Translations under genes and position numbers: made by a program
Assembly (NCBI GenBank): GCA_022478985.1
Contig: JAKSZP010012210.1
Coordinates: 23,684 to 87,683, forward strand
DNA from: Massospora cicadina
Taxonomy: Eukaryota; Entomophthoromycota; Entomophthoromycetes; Entomophthorales; Entomophthoraceae
Direction: 5' to 3'
DNA length: 64,000 nt
Notes under the pieces: model-generated
Seen by the model: only the letters and a program-made list of their open reading frames with translations
Told to the model about the DNA's origin: nothing
Databases searched by the model: none
Shown here: positions 58,160 through 64,000 of the stretch, one piece after another
Layout of the letters: each line of letters starts with the position of its first letter
How positions within the stretch are numbered: position 1 is the first letter of the stretch

Positions 58160-60550
58160 TTGATTAACATTCCAGTACATAGATGAGTGGGGCTGATGGT
58201 GAATAGAATGATTACGCTGCTAAGCCAGACATCACATAAACACAAGTTAAAATCTGATGATTCTAGATTTGCACTGGGTAAGATTAAGTATTCTCCATAG
58301 ACACCTAGAAACGCTCCCTAGTAAGTATAGATAGCACTAGCAGCAACAATGAGATCTTTTTTAGATCTGTGGACTGGTGGAAGGAATATACCATAAAAAA
58401 CTTCAAGAATTCGTAAGTGATATTCTTTCTGATGAGGGCATCTTATACCCTAATTAAATAGTACATTTGTGTCCAGCACAGAGAGATACCCATTGGACTT
58501 CAAAATATATTAAAGTAAATTTAAGTGCTTTCCCCACCTTTGCACATGCAATGGGATAATACACTCATTGTACTCTATATTCACAATAAAGGAAGGTTGT
58601 GAAATAAACTCAAGCATAGTGACAGATTCAAACTCCGCTGGAACTGGAAGCCATGTAGGCACTGTATGCAAATTGCCTTCTAGTACACAATCCAAGTCTA
58701 ATTAAAAATCTGCTGTCTCTCATCCAACATTAGCAACGCAATCTCAGTGGGATCACTCAAACGCTTAATTTTGTGCCCACCAGACCAAGTTCACCATTGG
58801 AGGATTCCTGGGTATGATACAAGGGAACTCGTTGTTCTCCTACTTTCAAAGTATTGTTCTTTATGTTGGCTTTCAGCTCATATTTCCTCATAAAGTCTCA
58901 CAAATAAGTAACTTATAAATCTCATACCGTAAAACAATGGCAGGAGCAGACAACACTTTAGTGCCAAATCCCAGTGGCAAGGAGCTATATGCTAAAGAGA
59001 AGTAATGGCGTAGGGTCCTGTGGTGCCATACTTTTTGCAATGGTCAATATTAGGTTCAGTCCCCTCTTTATTAAAAGCTTTGAAGAAACTATGTAAATTG
59101 GTGCTTTACTGTCAAAATTTGCCCGGGTGGGTTCATTATACACACTGATATCCACGTAAAAAGGCTCAGCGTGATTTTCAGGACTAGTGAGTTTAAAAAT
59201 GTCAAAGGTACTCGCTTGCTTTAAGTAATTTCATAACTTAAAGTTCTACTGGGGATGCAGAGCTGTAGCTAACTCAGTTGTTATATTCATATAAGATGTT
59301 TTTCAATAAGGTGCGGTTCATTATGGTTAGGTCATTAGCTAAGGTTTTTGAACTTTTGGCAGATGTAAAAATCCTTGTTTTACTCCGCCTGAGCCTTTCC
59401 CAGGTTCTTGTCAGTGGTTGCTGTCAATAAATGTATACTTGACTCTTTCTTAGAGGGCTTGGTATTAGGAGTGGGGAAAGAAAGGGCACAGAGCCAGAGG
59501 TAATTTACCATTTTTGGTAATGAATGTGTTTAATTCAAAATGGGTAAAATGGCCTGATAATATTCTAAATGAAGATTGCAGACGTTATGGAAAGCGATCT
59601 GAGCAGCATAATGACTTAGAACCTTGGCCTCATACAATAAATGAGCCTCATAATGAAAATGATCAGTGATGGCCAAAACTTCCTCCTGGCTTTAAAGTTA
59701 ATTGATAGGAAAGCGATTTTCTGAACTCTCATCAGTTCCACCGTACCAAACTCATCAATAATAATATTTTTGACATTTTGATAGAACATACTGGCTTCAG
59801 TAAAATTTTGGCAATACTAACTTTTGGCTATAGGATACAGTAAAATCAACATAGTAGCCAGTTTACTATGTTCATTGGTGTTTTCATTGTAATTTTAAAA
59901 ATTGTAAACAGTATGTATATTTCTATGTTTATATAATTTAGGCAAATTGACAGGGTTAAATGAGGAAAAGCACTAAATAAAATTTCAGTCAGAGTTTACA
60001 AAAGTGGTGGACACCATGGTAGGGCTGGCAGTAGAATCCATTAGAGGTACATCAGTTAATACGTTAGACCCAATATCCACAACTTCCTCCATGGGATTGT
60101 CAGAATTAAAAGCCAAAAAATTGGCTCTATATATAAGCTTGTCTACGCTTACAACTGGTATACTTAAGAACTCTGCGTGGTTGCTTTATTATGCTAGTAA
60201 AATTTTTACATTTTGCCATAAATTTTTGTTCCGCCTTCTCCTGCTTCAGGATAGCTTAATAATTTGAGAAATTATATCCCTCATTTCCTACCCTAGATTT
60301 AAACAAGATGCGTAAAGACTTTTACTTTTGATTTTTCATGATAGTGGATCTGCTTTCTCCATTGGCACACTTTAAATATGCTTTGGAAAATTGGGTCATG
60401 ATGTTATTACTTGGCGAGCCATTTCACATTCTTTTATCAAATAATAAATGTTCTCATTTCCACCTAACAATTTTCATAAAATATGACATTTAAGTGTTTT
60501 CTACAGCAGATAACGTAATATCAAAAGTGGCCCTTGTAGTGAGCACTTAA
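58160..60550 (-). pseudogene. Element F gag and protease remnants
   Basis: On the minus strand, a Gag-like stretch near 59560-59650 (HYEAHLLYEAKVLSHYAAQI) matches gag of A and C in its AHVL...AAV...PY pattern. The protease strand at 59085-59165 reads FYVDISVYNEPTRANFDSK, with D-S-K (Asp codon 59111-59113) where C has D-T-G. A later strand near 58835-58880 (NTLKVGEQRVPLYHT) matches the C strand ETISILGQQIPIYFT. The open stretch 58510-58695 follows. RT, RNase H and integrase motifs are absent. 60004-60267 (plus) is a shadow frame. Confidence 0.5.
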
Positions 60551-60553
60551 TGT

Positions 60554-61159
60554 TGTAATTGGCGCTGAGGTTTGAGTTACAACTGAATAGTTTAGTACTT
60601 TCATATAAAAACATATAGGGGACTGTATAAAGCCAGTAGCTCCATGATAAAATAAGAATGATTTTAAAAAGGTCCTTATTTAGCAGTTAAACAGCTAGGT
60701 GAAATAAAAAATTTTTTTTATTTTCTCACATAATAGACTTTATAATACAGTACCAAGCAGTGCATAGTTATTCTGCAACTTAATGTTTATCATTGGATTA
60801 GAATTTTGGGGAAAAAACCTTTAGAATGTTTTATGCCGGCGTGGCAAGGAAGTAATAAGAATGGGGTCAAATTCATGACACTCTAAATCCTTTTAAATTG
60901 ACATTATATGAGGGGTATATTGCCAGTGAGGTGGTAAGGATTTATCCTCAGTAACTATTCATGTACGTAAAAAAAGTGAGCACATGGGCATGGTAATCTG
61001 CCATAACTTAATTTCATGGATTGACAGCGGCGTCATGGCAAATCACTATAACTTAACCTGACAGATTAATATTGGCCTCAAGACCTGAAGATTCAAAACC
61101 TTAGTCTAAAATACATATTTATTTAAAAATTGAATGATTGGCTAGACCAAATCACAACA
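60554..61159 (-). repeat. 5' LTR of element F
   Basis: TGTAATTGGCGCTGAGGTTT to AATCACAACA (plus strand), 606 bp, paired with 57515-58148; the length difference comes from small indels. Confidence 0.65.
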
Positions 61160-61961
61160 TTCGACGTTAAGCCTACACTGCTAAGTAAACTTGAACGGCT
61201 GATCTCCTTTGACACAGTTAACTTAGAATAATGTTACATAATATCCGATCTTTTATCATCTTATATTAACTTTGGTATACAACTATCTAAGTTATGCTTG
61301 TCATAGTTCATAAGTGCCTGCCACTGAAGAACGCCTTCTGAAAATCTTGGATACCCAAAAATCTGATATGGGAGCACTTAACTAAGTCTATCTCTGAATA
61401 GAATAGTATGAAGATTGCATGTGTCTTCTGGACACAGAGTTAGGAAGGGATTTTTGGTTATTTTGGATACCAATAACCTGTGGATGAGAGTCCCCTCCAA
61501 GAAGCTTTTAAGTATTTATTGGGGACCACATGTGGTAAAAAGTCTTGGATAATGGCTTTCCGCATGACGCTCCCCTCCCATTCAAAGCAACACAATGTTT
61601 TAATGTAGCACAGCTTTCCCCATCTATGAGTGAACCCCCATCCAGACAGTGGCCTTTGGTAGAGGCCTCAAGGGGCTGAGGTCAAGGCCATTATAGCTTT
61701 TCGCCAATGTTACTGAGTTTTAAAGTAACTAGTTGCTTGTATGAGGTATCATTTATGAAAAAACAGCTAGGGTTGTGCAAGAAATTTTTCAACCAACAAC
61801 GAGTTGGTTGAAAAATTTCTTGCATACTACCCCATAGCTGCTTGTCCTCCCCCAAAGATTGCAACCATTCCTGCCATCAAGCTACTTAAGGCTCATAAGA
61901 ACTATGAGATGGCCCAAGTTGCTGGTGAAGGACCACCTCCTGTTCAAAGAGGAAAGGATAA
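61160..61961 (+). pseudogene. Element E integrase C-terminus and chromodomain
   Basis: Near 61455-61550 FLVI then DTNNLWMRVPSKKLLSIY matches the C-terminal strand GDLVILDARNIPIKQPCKKL of element D. The first half of a chromodomain is at 61678-61760 (EVKAIIAFRQCY ... LVACMRYHL). The second half overlaps a 21 bp perfect inverted repeat (61776-61824). A tail of 62 codons from 61804 (LVEKFLAYYPIAACPPPK) matches the D tail. The purine tract AAAGAGGAAAGGA (61946-61958) and the 3' LTR follow. Confidence 0.6.
61776..61824. repeat. Perfect 21 bp inverted repeat (hairpin) in the E chromodomain
   Basis: TGCAAGAAATTTTTCAACCA plus A (61776-61796) and its reverse complement (61804-61824) surround the 7 bp spacer CAACGAG. 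Imperfect pairing extends outward (CAGCTAGGG near 61766 with CCCATAGCTG near 61831). The right arm matches coding sequence of element D; the left arm does not. No terminator function is implied. Confidence 0.8.
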
Positions 61962-62960
61962 TGTAAGTCCTAGGGGCAACACCTCTACTTGAACAGGAAC
62001 GTTTTTTCTAAACAGAGCTAAGATGGACCCAATTAAGGCTGCTGTATCCCTCTATAATAAGGGCTATGCCCATGTGTTGAATGAGTGTTGGCTCACTGCC
62101 TATCTCCTGAAGGGTTCTCCCCTTTTGTCCTTTCTAACACCAAGGAGTTGATGATCAGGATCTAGGGGCTGTAAAGGGAGGTATTATAGGCCAGATATTT
62201 CCACCAGAAGTTAGGTTATCGCTACTCAGTAACTTCATCTCTCAAAAACAGGGTTTGGGTTTTCCTAAGAGTTGTAGGCCACAATCAAACACAAACTAAT
62301 AATTTGTTTTAAATTTGGGTTTGAGAGTTATTTCCCACTTTCTGACTTAGGGAATTCAGCAGCAATCCTGCCTTAATAGATACAGGCATATCAAAAACCA
62401 TTTGATTTGAGGTAATATAAACACTACTGTCCATGGCCATAAGCGAACCTTGTAGAACAGCTGGTACATCTGCTTGCTGTTTTTAGCCCCATAAAGTTTG
62501 GTAAATGTTTAGTTATTAATCCAAACAGAATTTGGGATATTCAACTGCATACTTTGGATCTATTATATAAAATTTTTGCTAAATACTTGTTCAATCCTTG
62601 GATCACTCATCGCTTTAGGGATTGATGGTCCAATGCATCCCCCTTTATTCTTTATCACGTTCTAAGGAAGAAGTCCCCAACAGGTTCTGCTATCGCTCAT
62701 TTTCTTTTTTCACTTCTTTTATTTTAAATAAAATCTTTTATTTCCAATTTTATTTTAACCCTAAAATATTTGCAACGCTAATAATTAGCTAAGCTGTCCT
62801 ATTATGAGATTACCTGGCTATTATAATAAATGTTACTTTTCAATTTCTCTTAAACTCTGTAGATGGCTGTACCAGCAGTATTCTGGATGTTTCTGTGGTT
62901 AATAACTCATGCTTAGTGGCAGTGCAGTAATATTATTTTTAACATGCTCAATAACTGGAC
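61962..62960 (+). repeat. 3' LTR of element E
   Basis: Starts TGTAAGTCCTAGGGG after the purine tract. Matches the two fragments of the 5' LTR (47458-47921, 53865-54392) in order. The end is uncertain by tens of bases. Confidence 0.65.
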
Positions 62961-63600
62961 GGGTACCAATAATTACTTATAGTTTTTTTTCTTTCAGCCT
63001 AAAAAGAAAAACTTAAACCCTTATTGTCCTGATTCACTATATTGTCATGTCCTCTTTAATTTAATAATGTTCCAATTATGAGCCCTATAAAACTTATACA
63101 TCCTTTATCACCACATGCTTTTCCTTTTCTAAACATTTGTTCAGTGTCCACTTCTTGAGTAGTCTTTCTGAATGTAAGATCCTAAATTATCTGAAGTGTT
63201 TAGTCAGTCATACACATCCTCTTGTCATGAACTCTCCCAAGTTTGAAGCACCTGTTCATAGCTAACACCTGTATAAGATTCAGAATGATGAATTTGTTAT
63301 TGACATTCTCCTCGTCTTGATGTTGCCCCATCTTTACACGTAGTTCCTTTCTTCAGGCCTGCCCTTGATAGTGGTGGTATTAGGTATGTTTTGGTATTTA
63401 TAATCCATAACAATGGGTTTTGCTCTTATTGTTGTGCAATGTGATTTGTGCAAATGGCTACCTTTTTAAGCCTTAGGACTTATACTGGGTATGAATTTCC
63501 CAGATAATACTTTATGTTTCCTTTTCTTAACATTTGACTAACATGAGTTTATTGAGTTGATTGATGGATAGGTGGCTTTAGGTATCCATTTTTATAAAAC
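62960..63600 (+). repeat. 3' LTR of element I, second fragment
   Basis: CTTAAACCCTTATTGTCCTG (from 63011) matches CTTTAAACCCTATGTTGTCC (from 3950), and CTTCTTGAGTAGTCTTTCTG (from 63150) matches CTTCTTGAGTTATCTCTCTG near 4077. The match runs clearly to about 63360 and weakly to 63600. This fragment continues 46771-47457 beyond element E. Confidence 0.5.
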
Positions 63601-64000
63601 TATATAAGAAATGAGTGACAAACCTTAATTTACTTGATACTAGTTTATAAAGTGTTAATGGAAGTTTAATGACCTTAAGCTATAAGAGAAATAATTTATT
63701 TTTTAATCTTTCTCTGAGACTAGATTTAACTAGATATTGTCTTATCAGTTGTTGTAGACACATAAATCCATCCTGATAGGATTAGATTTTCAAGATTATT
63801 AAAAAATTCCATAAAGTATCATGAAGTTCTATGGGTGATGTTAAGGTTCACAATTGATTTTAGCAGACGTTGTTCTTTATCTAGGGTGAACTTAAAAAAT
63901 ACAGTATATTGCTTAAGGATTATATATGGGCTTTTCTTCCTTACAACAGATAGTATGCATTTTTACTTCTTTAAAATGAATCTAAATGAATGGTATTACT
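63600..64000. other. AT-rich end of window without recognisable features
   Basis: No open frame of note, no repeat partner found in the window. Probably the flank of element I. Confidence 0.35.

Larger units (their letters stand above)
57515..61159 (-). mobile_element. Element F: short minus-strand LTR element with gag and protease traces only
   Basis: LTR-like copies 57515-58148 and 60554-61159 share a GAGTTACAACTG box, a GTGCATAGTTATTCT box and GAGGTGGTAAGGATTT, and both end CAACA on the plus strand. TTTCCCTCC (58149-58157) next to the left LTR is a purine tract on the minus strand, so the element reads leftward. Only 2.4 kb lies between. It holds gag-like sequence and a protease strand related to elements A and C, but no room for RT and integrase. 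No target duplication was found. Confidence 0.6.
47458..62960 (+). mobile_element. Element E: Ty3/Gypsy chromovirus in the 3' LTR of I, host of D and F
   Basis: 5' LTR 47458-47921 plus 53865 to about 54392 (interrupted by D); 3' LTR 61962 to about 62960. The pieces align only when D is removed. Internal domains are protease, RT, RNase H, integrase (interrupted by F) and chromodomain on the plus strand. The gene order and C-terminal tail resemble element D. Right end and target duplication are uncertain (GGGAG against GGGTA at best). Protease DTG, RT YIDD and the three integrase acids can all still be found. Confidence 0.7.
3227..63600 (+). mobile_element. Element I: outermost Ty3/Gypsy chromovirus, split by G and E
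   Basis: The 5' LTR starts at 3227. The 3' LTR starts at 46771 after a purine tract and is itself split by element E, resuming near 62960. The first 690 bp of the 5' LTR match 46771-47457, and the following part matches 62960 to about 63360 and probably 63600, so the two LTRs align only when E is removed. Internal sequence is 4560-6341 plus 43500-46770, about 5 kb once G is removed, a normal Gypsy length. RT, integrase and chromodomain remnants lie in the second part. LTR similarity is low, so the element is old. The right end is approximate and no target duplication was found. Confidence 0.6.

Noticed and set aside
57510..61164. Target duplication for element F
   Set aside because: ACTAT on the left and TTCGA on the right do not match; either the duplication has decayed or the ends are slightly misplaced.
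1..64000. CRISPR arrays, operons, bacterial promoters or terminators, rRNA genes
   Set aside because: No regularly spaced repeats and no bacterial-type gene structure are seen; the content is wholly of eukaryotic retroelement type.

Overview
This window looks like intergenic heterochromatin of a large, AT-rich, transposon-bloated eukaryotic genome. I see no host gene, tRNA gene, rRNA or CRISPR array. The elements are Ty3/Gypsy LTR retrotransposons, six of them with integrase chromodomains, plus a Tad-like LINE with a CCHC Gag-like ORF1 and an AP-type endonuclease, and a tRNA-like SINE. That mix fits a filamentous fungus, perhaps a rust-like basidiomycete with a giant genome, but nothing here fixes the species.

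Layout: 1-2170 is a minus-strand LINE cut by the window edge. From 3227 to about 63.6 kb the sequence reads as one old Gypsy element (I) filled with younger ones. G (6342-43499) sits in the body of I. A (12415-28667, minus) and H (29169-42744, minus) sit in the 3' LTR of G. A is interrupted by the chromovirus B (16377-21938) and by two unidentified inserts (13341-15246 and about 24165-25535). H is interrupted by element C (33411-39455) and by a SINE (42121-42405). E (47458 to about 62960) sits in the 3' LTR of I; it carries D (47922-53859) in its own 5' LTR and F (57515-61159, minus) in its integrase. Five-base target duplications are readable for A (AACTT), B (GGATA/GGATG), C (AAGCT), D (CCCTA/TCCTA) and H (TTGTG/TTATG).

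Every pol gene is broken by stops and frameshifts, although most domains can still be read in order: protease, reverse transcriptase, RNase H, integrase, and in B, D, E, G, H and I a chromodomain. A, C and F belong to a second lineage: A and C lack the chromodomain, and F is too short to carry one. By eye, the LTR pairs of the inner elements (D, C, B) are much more alike than those of the outer ones (H, G, E, I), as expected for layered insertion. Three tiny 3'-tail insertions (2961-3002, 8627-8645, around 12076-12102) share one core motif and are flanked by 13-16 bp duplications, which points to a separate target-primed short element.

The genes do not work together as a host pathway. The window records repeated insertion of selfish elements into older selfish elements.
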